Source of the DNA: Candidatus Marinamargulisbacteria bacterium SCGC AAA071-K20
Lineage (GTDB): Bacteria; Margulisbacteria; Marinamargulisbacteria; GCA-2716485; AAA071-K20
Reading direction: 5' to 3'
NCBI GenBank assembly: GCA_003265975.1
Contig: QFBU01000006.1
Location: forward strand, 1 to 58,919
Length of the DNA stretch: 58,919 bases
The notes beneath the pieces were generated by a model that saw only the letters and a program-made list of their open reading frames with translations, was not told the origin of the DNA and made no database searches. Positions 42,920 through 51,767 of the stretch are shown piece by piece (the first letter of the stretch is position 1; each line of letters starts with the position of its first letter). The translations under genes and the position numbers were made by a program.

Positions 42920-43858
42920 ATGAAACTTAATTTAATAAAATGCCACGGATCAGGAAACGACTTTTTTATTCTTGATGAAACGTTAATAGACCAGCCTCTT
43001 TCTGAACAAGACAGAGTGAGTATAAGTAAATTAATTTGCCAACGGTCAAATAAATTAGGCGGTTCAGACGGCGTTTTATTTTACTCAGAACCAGTAGCTG
43101 CCAACTCAGAGATGAGAATGTTTAATCCAGACGGCACAGAACCTGAAATGTGCGGAAACGGTATCCGTTGCCATGGGCGATATACTTTCGAAAAACTCGG
43201 AATCAACCCTATGAAAATCAAAACAGCTAAAGCTACTTTAGAAGTATCTAAAACAGCTGAAATTTACCCTGGAATACCAACTTATGAAACCGAAATTGAG
43301 CCGGTGTCTTTTGATCCAAGCACTATTTCAACGTCATTTAACAAGGAATTATTCAATTCTAAAATCAAAGGGTTTTATGAAAATATGAATTTTTCAGCCA
43401 TTAGTGTTCCAAACCCACACTTAATTGCGCTTGTAGACAAAGTTGAAGAGTCTTTAGTGATTGAAGTTGGAAAAGAAGCAAACGCAAATCCACTATTTTC
43501 TGAAGGCATTAATGTCAGCTTTATGCATCAAGTGAGTCCCAATAGACTATTTGTGATGACCTACGAAAGAGGTGTGGGCTTAACAAACGCTTGTGGAACG
43601 GCCATGTCAGCCTGTACTTATATCGCCTCTAAATTAAACAGAGTGTCCTTTAATGAGTATATAGAGATCTGTAATAAGGGCGGAAAAGTACACTGTAAGG
43701 CCATTAGCTCGCCTAAAAACTTAATATATTTAAAAGGTAATGCTACTTATACAAATAACTACAAAATAGATCTGGATCTTAACTTAGGTCAATTTTTACT
43801 TGAATCTGAAAATAGTTATACTAATGAAATTGAAAATTACAATAAACTTATCACCTAA
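42920..43858 (+). CDS. dapF: Diaminopimelate epimerase DapF
   Basis: A 312-residue cofactor-free epimerase converting LL- to meso-diaminopimelate for lysine and peptidoglycan. The two catalytic cysteines are Cys78 in EMCGNGIRCHGR and Cys225 in TNACGTAMSAC. KCHGSGNDFFILDE is the usual N-terminus. The C-terminal 35 residues after the fold are polar and longer than typical. It starts 15 bases after cysN, so it may be carried on the sulfur transcript although its function is unrelated. Confidence 0.94.
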   Translation: MKLNLIKCHGSGNDFFILDETLIDQPLSEQDRVSISKLICQRSNKLGGSDGVLFYSEPVAANSEMRMFNPDGTEPEMCGNGIRCHGRYTFEKLGINPMKIKTAKATLEVSKTAEIYPGIPTYETEIEPVSFDPSTISTSFNKELFNSKIKGFYENMNFSAISVPNPHLIALVDKVEESLVIEVGKEANANPLFSEGINVSFMHQVSPNRLFVMTYERGVGLTNACGTAMSACTYIASKLNRVSFNEYIEICNKGGKVHCKAISSPKNLIYLKGNATYTNNYKIDLDLNLGQFLLESENSYTNEIENYNKLIT

Positions 43859-43978
43859 ACCCAACAAAATACTTTGCTAGTATGCCCTTTTCCGGAAAAT
43901 AATCCTTTATATAGGTTGTCCCAAGCTATTATAAATCCTCTTAAATGACGTGGCTTTGAAAACATATTATATGTACTC

Positions 43979-44002
43979 CTTTTAGGGAGTATTCCCTAAA
44001 AG
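43979..44002. repeat. Hairpin between dapF and rnhC
   Basis: CTTTTAGGGA (43979-43988) and TCCCTAAAAG (43993-44002) form a 10-bp stem with a four-base loop. No T-run follows on either strand, so it is not a classical terminator, though it lies in the convergent gap where one is expected. The remaining roughly 180 bases of the gap contain no gene I can see. Confidence 0.5.
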
Positions 44003-44041
44003 AGGTGTAAATTAAACAAATTAAAAAAAGGGTAGGAGGCG

Positions 44042-45016
44042 TTATACCTCTTCTTCAGGCACCAAAATATCGTCAATCTTCTGAGTTAAGTTAAAGTGTA
44101 GTTTAGCCACGGTTGGCAAATGTTCTCTTCCATGAGATTCACAAAACAAAATGGCTGACTTCAAGGTGTTCTCAGAACATCCCTTAGGGAATGGCATTTG
44201 ATAATGATTCTCTATACGCATAATTTCTTCTACAAAAGTGGCTCTAGCCAAAATACTTGCAGCAGCAACAGCGATATTAGATTCAGCTCGAGGTCGTTGA
44301 AATAAATTAACAGAAATTCCCTTTGTTCTAAGCGCATTTTTAACTAGAGAAGCGTGCCCAAACTGATCAGAGAGAACATTATCGCACTCAACTTCGTTTA
44401 AAACTTGTTCAATAGCCTTGCCGTGTCCCCAGGCTAATAAGTGATTTAGATTTTGCATTCGTTCATACACATCGTTATAACTCTCGTTTCCAATCAAAAC
44501 TATAGAATGTTTACATAACTCCATAATGTCTGGGGCCATCTGTAACATCTTTTCATCAGTTAACTTTTTAGAGTCTTGAACACCCATATCTTTTAATTTT
44601 TCATTTGTATGTTTGTCTGAATGCACGCTAGCAACTACAAGCGGTCCAAAATAGTCACCTTTTCCAGACTCATCAACTCCAATAAGGTCAGAGGGGTCTT
44701 TACCAGGTAAGACAGAATCTGGGCCTGCTTTTTCATAATGCTTAGCTATTTCTTTTGATTTACTATAAAGCTGATCAGTAGAGTCAATTAACACTGCAAT
44801 GTTTTCAGCTAAACCTTCGTCCTGACACAGAGAAAAGTCTAATTTCAATCCTTTTTTACCTTCATACACACGTAGCAAGGCAGATCGTTCGTATAAAAAA
44901 CAAATAAATTGAATTCCATATTGAATTTCCCTAAATGGGTTCACAACAAACTCATTCTTTTCGAGGGTATACTTTATTTTCTCATAGAGGTCGTATCGGT
45001 CATCTGCATTTAACAT
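44042..45016 (-). CDS. rnhC: Ribonuclease HIII
   Basis: A 324-residue RNase H2-family enzyme removing RNA from RNA-DNA hybrids. The catalytic core begins with IGVDESGKGDYFGPLVVA (DEGK-like motif with SGKGDYFGP, specific for HIII), continues with QDSKKLTDEKM, and has further acids in SDQFGH and RAESNIAVAAASILARA. The N-terminal 120 residues form the TBP-like substrate-binding domain found in RNase HIII and not in HII. TATACT lies nine bases before the ATG. Convergent with dapF. Confidence 0.94.
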   Translation of the reverse strand: MLNADDRYDLYEKIKYTLEKNEFVVNPFREIQYGIQFICFLYERSALLRVYEGKKGLKLDFSLCQDEGLAENIAVLIDSTDQLYSKSKEIAKHYEKAGPDSVLPGKDPSDLIGVDESGKGDYFGPLVVASVHSDKHTNEKLKDMGVQDSKKLTDEKMLQMAPDIMELCKHSIVLIGNESYNDVYERMQNLNHLLAWGHGKAIEQVLNEVECDNVLSDQFGHASLVKNALRTKGISVNLFQRPRAESNIAVAAASILARATFVEEIMRIENHYQMPFPKGCSENTLKSAILFCESHGREHLPTVAKLHFNLTQKIDDILVPEEEV

Positions 45017-45025
45017 ATAAATAGT

Positions 45026-45031
45026 AGTATA
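45026..45031 (-). promoter_or_regulatory. -10 box of near-leaderless promoter for rnhC
   Basis: Minus-strand TATACT ends nine bases before the ATG at 45016; no ribosome site is visible. Confidence 0.4.
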
Positions 45032-45100
45032 TCAAAATAGGGGGCAGAGCCCAACGCTTGTTAAGGTTTATAGCAAGATTTTTCAAGTTAAAATAAATTC

Positions 45101-45948
45101 ATGAAAAAATCACCGCATTTCAATTTTTGTCATCAAGCCCAGAAACCGGTCTAGAAGCAGGCGCTTTAGCTGTATATTACTATAGAACAAAAGACAGCTC
45201 CTAACAGTCACGCCAGTCAAACATTTTCCAATTGTGTCCTACTCAACAAAAGGACAGCTCTAGGTACGGATTCTTTAAGTTTACCTATTTAAGAAAAATA
45301 AAACATGATTTCAGACATGGAATAATTACTAACTATAGAAAAGAAGGTCTTACAAAGATTGAAGATGGGGGGAATATTGACTCAAATTCTTATAAAGGCA
45401 AAGAAACTTACAACGTTTTCGGATTAGGTTCAATCATCACCTTAGACACAAGAGACTATATAATTAGTCCTTTGGAAGGTGTAAATCACGAAGTGAAATT
45501 ACTTCTCTACGACGACGCCTTGGGGGACTACACTTTTAGTGAATTTAAAATTAACCTCAAGCGCTATCACAAAATGTCTCGCAAAAAAACTATTGCAGTA
45601 GAACTTATCTCCCAACATTTTGCTGGCGATGTTCCCTTTCAAATGAAATCTCAGCTGGGTGAAACTGTATTGAGAGGAATATACAAAGGTCGATTTAGAG
45701 TCTTAAACCAACTAAGTTTCCAAGCAGAATACAGACATTACGAAGCGTTTAGAAAATTTGGATATACCATTTTTTTAGGGTTAGGAAAAACATACCCTAC
45801 ACTCAAAGAGTTTGATTGGACTTGCTTGAAAGTTATCCCAGGCGCTGGACTTAGAGTCCCAATGGGAGCTGAGGGAGCTCATCTTAGGTTTGATTTTGAT
45901 TTAGGCGAAGACCTTGGAATGTACATTTCTTATGGAGAGGCATGGTAG
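45101..45948 (+). pseudogene. Broken outer-membrane barrel gene (BamA/D15 surface-antigen C-terminal domain-like)
   Basis: Pieces of one barrel protein are spread over different frames. From 45118 a frame reads SSPETGLEAGALAVYYYRTKDSS then stops at TAA; at about 45209 another piece reads SRQSNIF; then in a third frame PIVSYSTKGQL; the longest frame (about 45250-45948) gives a barrel region ending RFDFDLGEDLGMYISYGEAW, the closing strands typical of the D15/BamA surface-antigen domain. An A6 run next to the ATG at 45101 is one frameshift site. At least three lesions make a functional product unlikely. There is no ribosome site for the long frame, whose only start would be TTG at 45232. Sequencing error is possible but would need several events. 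Confidence 0.7.
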
Positions 45949-45966
45949 CCTTTTGAGCGTAGTTAT

Positions 45967-45974
45967 GCTACAAT
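45967..45974 (+). promoter_or_regulatory. Extended -10 promoter for htpG
   Basis: TGCTACAAT (extended -10 with TACAAT) lies 30 bases before the htpG ATG. The -35 is weak. No CIRCE element is seen, so control by HrcA is not indicated. Confidence 0.5.
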
Positions 45975-46004
45975 TTCCTGCCTAAACTATTAGGAGGCAA
46001 TCTT

Positions 46005-47858
46005 ATGTCCAACACAAAAAAAAAAGTAGATATCCAAGGCGATATCAGTATCCACACCGAGAATATACTTCCCATCATTAAAAAATGGCTTTATTCAGAA
46101 AATGAAATATTCATACGAGAATTAGCCTCAAATTCACATGATGCCATTACAAAACTGCAAAAAGTAGCTGTTATGGAATCACTTACAGATATAGAAACCG
46201 AAGGGAAAATTCAAATAACTTTAGATAAAGACAAAAAAACAATTACGATTTCAGATAACGGAATCGGAATGACGTCTGAAGAAGTTCAAAAATACATCAA
46301 TCAAATTGCTTTTTCTGGAGCCGAAGAATTTATTGAGAAATATAAAGACAAAGACGATCAAAATCAGGTGATTGGACATTTCGGACTTGGATTTTACTCT
46401 TCATTTATTGTATCTGACCTTGTAGAAATTAAAACTAAATCTTACAAAAAAGACGAACCTGCTATGCATTGGTCTTGTGACGGAACTACTAAGTTTTCAT
46501 TAAAAGAAGGCAATAAAACTACTGTAGGAACAGACGTTATTTTACATGTTAATGAAGACTGTAAAGACTATTTAGACGAAGCAAAACTTAAAACACTAGT
46601 CCAAAAATATGCTAATTTCTTACCTATTGAAGTTAAAGTAGGAGAGGAAGTTGCCAATAATCAAAATCCATTATGGGTAAAACAACCTAATGAGGTTTCT
46701 GACGAAGAATACAAAGAATTTTACAAAACATTATTTCCTTACAACCAAGAACCTCTATTTTGGATTCATCTAAATGTAGACTATCCATTTAACTTACAAG
46801 GAATTTTATATTTTCCTAAACTAGTTCACGAACTCGATGCTAAAAAAGGAAAGATTCAACTCTACTGTCAGCAAGTGTATGTTACTGACGAAGCTAAAGA
46901 CGTTGTTCCTGAATTTTTGACTTTACTTCAAGGCGCAATTGACTGTCCTGAAATTCCATTGAACGTATCTAGAAGTTACTTGCAAAACGATCCATATGTT
47001 AAAAAGATATCGAAACATATTGTAAAAAAAGTAGCCGATAGACTTAATGAACTTTACAAAAAAGACAGAGAAAAATTAGAGAGTTACTGGGAAGACATTT
47101 CTCCATTTATTAAATATGGAATGATGACTAACGATGACTTTTTTGACAAAGCTAAAGAGCTTGTAATGTTTGAATCGTCAGAAGACAAAGTGGTAACACT
47201 AAACGAATACTTAGAAAGAAACAAAGAAAAACACGAAAATAAAGTGTTGTATTGTGCTGACAAAGGAAGTCAAGCTGGTTACGTTAAGCTTTGTAAAGAT
47301 CAAGGACTGGAAGTGCTTTTTACTCATGCCGTAATTGATTCTCATTTCATTCAATTTTTAGAGTCAAAAAATAGTGAGACTAAGTTTGTTTCTGTAGACT
47401 CAGAACTGACTGATTTTCTTAAAGAAGACACTGATAGTAAAGACGATAAGAAAAAAGAAGAGAAAAATCCCGAAGCCGAAAAATGTGTGGATGTATTCAA
47501 AAAAGCACTAGGTGACGACAAATTAGACGTAAAAGTAGAAGCTTTAAAAGCAGACACTATTCCAGCAATGATTCTTCAACCAGAATTTGTGAAACGAATG
47601 GCTACTATGAGTCATATGTCTGGTGGAATGCAAATGCCACAAATGGACACCCATCAATTGGTAATTAATAGTAACAACAGCACCATAAAAGCAGTCTTGA
47701 ATTTAAGTGAAAATAAAGACAAGCAGGAAACTGTTAAAAAGTTATGTTCACATATATACGATTTGGCAAAACTAAATCAAAAACCACTCACAGGTGATGA
47801 TATGCAAACATTTATACAACGATCCAACGAGTTAGTCGCAATAATTGCTGAAAGTTAA
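46005..47858 (+). CDS. htpG: Molecular chaperone HtpG (Hsp90)
   Basis: A 617-residue Hsp90 homologue. N-terminal ATPase motifs include NEIFIRELASNSHDAITKL, SDNGIGMTSEE and IGHFGLGFYSSF; the middle domain contains DCPEIPLNVSRSYLQND and the C-terminal dimer domain follows a charged linker (DSKDDKKKEEKNPEAEK). In the first motif most Hsp90s read ELISNASDA; here it is ELASNSHDA, a small deviation near the ATP site. A strong TAGGAGG ribosome site precedes the ATG. A cytoplasmic stress-related chaperone, followed six bases later by a gene of unknown function. Confidence 0.96.
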   Translation: MSNTKKKVDIQGDISIHTENILPIIKKWLYSENEIFIRELASNSHDAITKLQKVAVMESLTDIETEGKIQITLDKDKKTITISDNGIGMTSEEVQKYINQIAFSGAEEFIEKYKDKDDQNQVIGHFGLGFYSSFIVSDLVEIKTKSYKKDEPAMHWSCDGTTKFSLKEGNKTTVGTDVILHVNEDCKDYLDEAKLKTLVQKYANFLPIEVKVGEEVANNQNPLWVKQPNEVSDEEYKEFYKTLFPYNQEPLFWIHLNVDYPFNLQGILYFPKLVHELDAKKGKIQLYCQQVYVTDEAKDVVPEFLTLLQGAIDCPEIPLNVSRSYLQNDPYVKKISKHIVKKVADRLNELYKKDREKLESYWEDISPFIKYGMMTNDDFFDKAKELVMFESSEDKVVTLNEYLERNKEKHENKVLYCADKGSQAGYVKLCKDQGLEVLFTHAVIDSHFIQFLESKNSETKFVSVDSELTDFLKEDTDSKDDKKKEEKNPEAEKCVDVFKKALGDDKLDVKVEALKADTIPAMILQPEFVKRMATMSHMSGGMQMPQMDTHQLVINSNNSTIKAVLNLSENKDKQETVKKLCSHIYDLAKLNQKPLTGDDMQTFIQRSNELVAIIAES

Positions 47859-47863
47859 GTAAG

Positions 47864-48490
47864 ATGACCTTAGAAGAAATAGAAAAGTTAATAGCAAAGC
47901 ATTTTTACATTATTTTTAATGAAACCTTCGTGCATGATGATGGCGAACTGTTCTTAAAAAGATATGTAGTAAAACACCCTTTACTTAGACCTCAATTTAT
48001 TATTGAAGACGATCAAATCCAAGGATTTAAACGTTTAAGTAAAAAAATGACAAGTTTAGAACAGTTTCCAATTTACATAGAAGTTGAAGGCGTTAAACTT
48101 GAAAAAGGTAATGTGTATATTGAAAATATAGATGTGTATTCTGAGGCTAATTTGAGTGTCCAGTCTCGACTTTCTGATGTTATTCATTTAGCTCAAAAAT
48201 ATTCAGATCATGTTAATTTAGACCGGATTTTACGTCTAGGAAACGCTAGTAAAGAGTCCATTGTGATTTTCTCGAAAATCCCAGACATTCTTTTAGCTGA
48301 ATTTGAAACGATTCAAGATGACGATGACATGGAAGAAGACCTTATGGTATTGTCAGAAAAATTTGATATTGATCTACCACATATTATCGATAACAATTTT
48401 AAATATTTTGGTGACTTTATTAGACATCTAGACAACATCATCGTAAAAAAATTAGCGCTTCCAGAAATTATAGATATAGATCAACCATGA
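47864..48490 (+). CDS. Unknown soluble protein between htpG and trpD (208 aa)
   Basis: A 208-residue acidic protein with no signal peptide, membrane span or recognised motif. The N-terminal half looks alpha/beta (IYIEVEGVKLEKGNVYIENI), the second half mostly helical with an acidic loop (QDDDDMEEDL, near residue 150). It starts six bases after htpG and overlaps the trpD start (ATGA), so translation is coupled with trpD. The link to either neighbour is unclear; a chaperone cofactor would be one idea given the htpG neighbour, but nothing in the sequence shows it. Confidence 0.75.
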   Translation: MTLEEIEKLIAKHFYIIFNETFVHDDGELFLKRYVVKHPLLRPQFIIEDDQIQGFKRLSKKMTSLEQFPIYIEVEGVKLEKGNVYIENIDVYSEANLSVQSRLSDVIHLAQKYSDHVNLDRILRLGNASKESIVIFSKIPDILLAEFETIQDDDDMEEDLMVLSEKFDIDLPHIIDNNFKYFGDFIRHLDNIIVKKLALPEIIDIDQP

Positions 48491-49527
48491 TTGTAAACGC
48501 TATTTCAAAAATTAGAGGTGGCGAGGATTTAACTGTTGAGCAAGCCCAAGAATTACTGACCCATATTTTTAAAAATAATGTTGATAGTGAAAAGCTTAAA
48601 GACTTATTAGAAGCTCTTATTAAAAAAGGTGAAAGTGTTTCAGAAATTGTTGGCTTCGCAAAAGCAATGCGGTCTACTATGACGGCTGTTCCGCTTTCAA
48701 CTGACGACAACGCTATCATCATGGACGTATGTGGTACGGGTGGTGTTAAAAAAGATCGATTTAACCTTTCTACGGCATCGGCTTTTGTTTTAGCTGCGGC
48801 AGATGTAAAAGTAGCTAAGCATGGAAACTATGGCTCTAAAAAAATAAATGGCAGTTTTAACTTTCTTGAAGCATTAGAAATTCCCTTTAATTTAAGTATT
48901 GAAGAACTTCAGACTCAATTTGAAAAAACAGGCTTATGTTTTTTATTTGCTAGACTATTTCACCCTGCAATGAAAACAGTCGCAGGCGTGAGACAGGATA
49001 TTGGAAAACGAACTATTTTTAATTTATTAGGTCCTTTAAGTAACCCTGCCAGTGTAAAACATCAAATAGTAGGGTGTACCTCTTTAGAAACGGGTAGAAA
49101 ATTAGCTCAAGCCTTAAGTCAGTTAGGTGTTGAAAGAGCATTAGTAGTGGTCGGAGCCGATGGCTTAGACGAGTTAGAAGTATCTAAAGACAACATAATT
49201 TTAGAAATTAATAATCAAGATGATATTAAAGAGTATACATTTGACTCAACTTCATTAGTTTCATTTAGTGATAAAGCGATACCAGACTATTCGGACTCAG
49301 GTAAAAATGCATATTTCTTTGAGTTATTAATTGACGCACCTGCCTTATTTGCACTTCATCCTGTAATGGCCTTACTTTATTTAAATGCTGGAGCAGGTTT
49401 TTACTGCGCTAAAAAAGTGAACAGTATAGAAGAAGGTATTGAGCTAGCGAAACAAACAATTCAATCAGGCGAACTATCTGAATTTATTCACAAATTCAAA
49501 CAGACTCCTAGTTCTCAAAAAAACTAA
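48487..49527 (+). CDS. trpD: Anthranilate phosphoribosyltransferase TrpD
   Basis: A 346-residue enzyme transferring phosphoribosyl from PRPP to anthranilate in tryptophan synthesis. Signatures: DVCGTGGVKKDRFNLSTAS (PRPP loop), VAKHGNYGSKK (anthranilate site KHGN), and VGADGLDELEV. In most TrpDs the loop reads TGGD; here it is TGGVKKDRFN, close to the usual pattern. It overlaps the upstream unknown gene by four bases. The last 20 bases overlap the 3' end of bioA on the opposite strand. Confidence 0.95.
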   Translation: MIVNAISKIRGGEDLTVEQAQELLTHIFKNNVDSEKLKDLLEALIKKGESVSEIVGFAKAMRSTMTAVPLSTDDNAIIMDVCGTGGVKKDRFNLSTASAFVLAAADVKVAKHGNYGSKKINGSFNFLEALEIPFNLSIEELQTQFEKTGLCFLFARLFHPAMKTVAGVRQDIGKRTIFNLLGPLSNPASVKHQIVGCTSLETGRKLAQALSQLGVERALVVVGADGLDELEVSKDNIILEINNQDDIKEYTFDSTSLVSFSDKAIPDYSDSGKNAYFFELLIDAPALFALHPVMALLYLNAGAGFYCAKKVNSIEEGIELAKQTIQSGELSEFIHKFKQTPSSQKN

Positions 49528-50743
49528 TCATTACAGACGTAACTTTACTCAATTCTTCTTTAGAAACTATATAAGGTGGCATGGTATACAGGTATCTAGA
49601 AAAAGGACGAAGCCAAACCCCTTTACTCATTGCAAAGGCTTGAACACCTTCAAGATCTTTTTCATCTAACACTTCAATAACTCCAGTAGCTCCCAAAACT
49701 CTAATATCTTTTATACAGTCTGATTTAGCTTTAAATAATTCATTTTTAAGTTGGCTTTCAATAATAGAAATCTTTTCCAAAAAGCCATCTTCCAAACACA
49801 GATCAATACTTGCATTAGCTACCGAACAGGCTAGGGGGTTACCCATAAAAGTGGGCCCGTGCATAAAACATTTTTCAGGAGAGTCATCATAAAAAGCATC
49901 AAATACTTCTTCGCAACAAAGCGTTGCAGAAAGTCCGAGATATCCTCCAGTTAGTCCTTTACCTAAAACTAAGATATCCGGACAGATTTTAGTTTGATCT
50001 AAAGCAAACAATGATCCAGTTCTGCCAAACCCTGTGGCCACTTCGTCAAAAATAAGTAAGACGTCATACTTATCACATAAGTCACGAGCTCTAGTTAGAT
50101 ACTCTGCAGGATAAAAATTAAATCCTCCTGCTGCTTGCATTAAAGGTTCAAGTATAAATCCGGCAATGTTTTGGTGATGTTTCTTAAAAAAACTATCAAG
50201 GGTTTTAATATCATTATTAACATTATTACTAGGCGCTTCTAAAAAATAATGCTGACTTAAAATAGATTTAAATAATGAGTGCATTCCATCGTCAGGATCA
50301 CCCACCGCCATAACGCCTGTTGTGTCTCCATGATATGCTTTTTTAAGCGAAAGTAGCTTAGACTTCTCAGGCTTCCCTCTATTGATCCAATATTGAATAA
50401 CCATTTTAATAGCCACTTCGCAGCCCACAGACCCACTATCAGAAAAGAAAACATGTTTTAGATGTTCGGGTGTGATTTTAATAAGTGATTCACTGAGGTC
50501 CAAGGCAGGCCTATGGGTAAGTCCGCACATCATCACATGCGAAAATTTTGCCGCTTGATCTTGCAAAGCTTTATCTAATTTTGGATGTTTATAACCATGA
50601 ATAACAGCCCACCAAGAACTAATACCATCTATGAGTTTTCGTCCATCTTTTAAAGATATAGTAACCCCTTCAGCCGACACAACTTCAGGAATATCAGAGA
50701 GTGTTTTCATTTGAGCATAAGGGTACCAAATTGAACTTTTCAT
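49508..50743 (-). CDS. bioA: Adenosylmethionine-8-amino-7-oxononanoate aminotransferase BioA
   Basis: A 411-residue class III PLP aminotransferase of biotin synthesis that uses S-adenosylmethionine as amino donor. The protein starts SSIWYPYAQMKT, a BioA-type start, and carries DGISSWWAVIHGY, the SDSGSVGCEVAIKM PLP-phosphate loop, DEVATGFGRTGSLFA, and the PLP lysine in VLGKGLTGGYLGLSA. SAM preference over lysine follows from the WWAVIHGY region and is tentative. TATACT lies seven bases before the ATG with no ribosome site. Convergent with trpD. Confidence 0.94.
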   Translation of the reverse strand: MKSSIWYPYAQMKTLSDIPEVVSAEGVTISLKDGRKLIDGISSWWAVIHGYKHPKLDKALQDQAAKFSHVMMCGLTHRPALDLSESLIKITPEHLKHVFFSDSGSVGCEVAIKMVIQYWINRGKPEKSKLLSLKKAYHGDTTGVMAVGDPDDGMHSLFKSILSQHYFLEAPSNNVNNDIKTLDSFFKKHHQNIAGFILEPLMQAAGGFNFYPAEYLTRARDLCDKYDVLLIFDEVATGFGRTGSLFALDQTKICPDILVLGKGLTGGYLGLSATLCCEEVFDAFYDDSPEKCFMHGPTFMGNPLACSVANASIDLCLEDGFLEKISIIESQLKNELFKAKSDCIKDIRVLGATGVIEVLDEKDLEGVQAFAMSKGVWLRPFSRYLYTMPPYIVSKEELSKVTSVMISFFEN

Positions 50744-50750
50744 AAGGGAG

Positions 50751-50756
50751 AGTATA
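50751..50756 (-). promoter_or_regulatory. -10 box of leaderless promoter for bioA
   Basis: Minus-strand TATACT ends seven bases before the ATG at 50743, the same arrangement as at 4981-4986. Confidence 0.45.
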
Positions 50757-50780
50757 TCAGTTTCTTAAGTCTTGAAAAAC

Positions 50781-51263
50781 CTAGATAGCAATGAGTGCCC
50801 CTGCAACAGCAGCCCAAAGTAAAAACTTTCCAGCAGGCCTACTATAATGTTTCAAATTATATTTAAAAAAAGAATTTTTATAGCCACCATTTTCAAAAGA
50901 TGCAGAAGAATGATCTTATTGCTCCAAAGAACTATGTCCAGGATTCAATTGCTCGGTTTCGTTCATCTCTAAAAAAAAATCAACAGCGAGAGTAGGTGGA
51001 ATTGGGGTAGGGTCTTCTTCGTCTAAAGCATCAAATCCATCAATATTTACCCCGTTTAATAGTCATTTACGCATCTGGAATATATGCCAAAAAATGAGGC
51101 TTTGATATTGTCACATTCAGTTGCAGTATCTTCCCGGTTGAGGGAATAAATAAATATATTTGTTGTAAAAAACGGTTAAGTAAACTTAAGTAAGACCTGC
51201 AATTTCTTCTACTAAGTCTTTATAATTACATCCAGTATAAATACCAATCTTTAGCGCAGTCAT
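50781..51263 (-). pseudogene. Decayed gene with C-terminal membrane anchor
   Basis: Translating the minus strand gives pieces of one protein in several frames. From an ATG at 51263 (with GAGAG before it) it reads MTALKIGIYTGCNYKDLVEE and stops after 25 codons; a later piece reads EDTATECDNIKASFFG, and then LLNGVNIDGFDALDEEDPTP continues in frame from about 51062 through an acidic/proline-rich segment. That frame is interrupted by TAA at 50916-50918 and resumes in the same frame as DHSSASFENGGYKN, ending in a probable membrane helix (FLLWAAVAGALIAI). Two frameshifts and two stops indicate a dead gene. No family is recognised. This fills most of the 630-base gap between bioA and doxX. Confidence 0.6.
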
Positions 51264-51332
51264 ATTCTCTCAAATATAGCTTGTAAGTTGTATTTCATGC
51301 CTAAAATAAGAACAATCCCTAAATGCTGACTG

Positions 51333-51341
51333 TGTTATACT
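51333..51341 (+). promoter_or_regulatory. Extended -10 promoter for doxX-glpK-psd
   Basis: TGTTATACT, an extended -10 element, lies 33 bases before the doxX ATG, which has its own strong AAGGAGG site. Confidence 0.5.
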
Positions 51342-51374
51342 AATTTTATATTCAATTATGACAAGGAGGACGTT

Positions 51375-51767
51375 ATGAACAAAAGTAAGATTGCTTTATT
51401 GTTTAGAGTTTTATTAGGATTACCATTTTTAGTATTCGGGTTAAATGGATTTTTCCATTTTTTACCAATGCCACCAATGCCAGGCGCAGCGATGTCATTA
51501 ATGATGGCTTTTGGTGCAACAGGATATTTTTTTCCAGTACTTAAAATCACAGAAATCGTTGCGGGAGCCCTGGTATTGTCTGGTATGTATGTACCACTTG
51601 CTTTAGTGTTACTAGCGCCAATAATTGTACAAATTGTATTGTTCCACGCTTGTCTAGCTCCAGCAGGAATGTTAATTCCAATAGTAGTTTTAGTTGCTGA
51701 ACTAGTGTTAGCTGTAATCTACAAAAATGCTTGGAAAGGTATTTTAAGCGCAAAAACAGAGATTTAA
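51375..51767 (+). CDS. DoxX-family membrane protein
   Basis: A 130-residue protein with four membrane helices and the DoxX pattern: LLFRVLLGLPFLVFGLNGFF at the start, a Met/Pro-rich loop (PMPPMPGAAMSLMM) and LKITEIVAGALVLSGMYVPL. The DoxX family is broadly linked to redox or respiratory membrane functions without a defined reaction here. It has a strong AAGGAGG ribosome site and its stop overlaps the glpK start (TAATG), so the two are made together. Confidence 0.85.
   Translation: MNKSKIALLFRVLLGLPFLVFGLNGFFHFLPMPPMPGAAMSLMMAFGATGYFFPVLKITEIVAGALVLSGMYVPLALVLLAPIIVQIVLFHACLAPAGMLIPIVVLVAELVLAVIYKNAWKGILSAKTEI

Noticed and set aside
45232..45948. 238-codon frame taken as an intact gene
   Set aside because: It would need a TTG start without ribosome site, and matching barrel fragments lie upstream in other frames; treated as part of a pseudogene.
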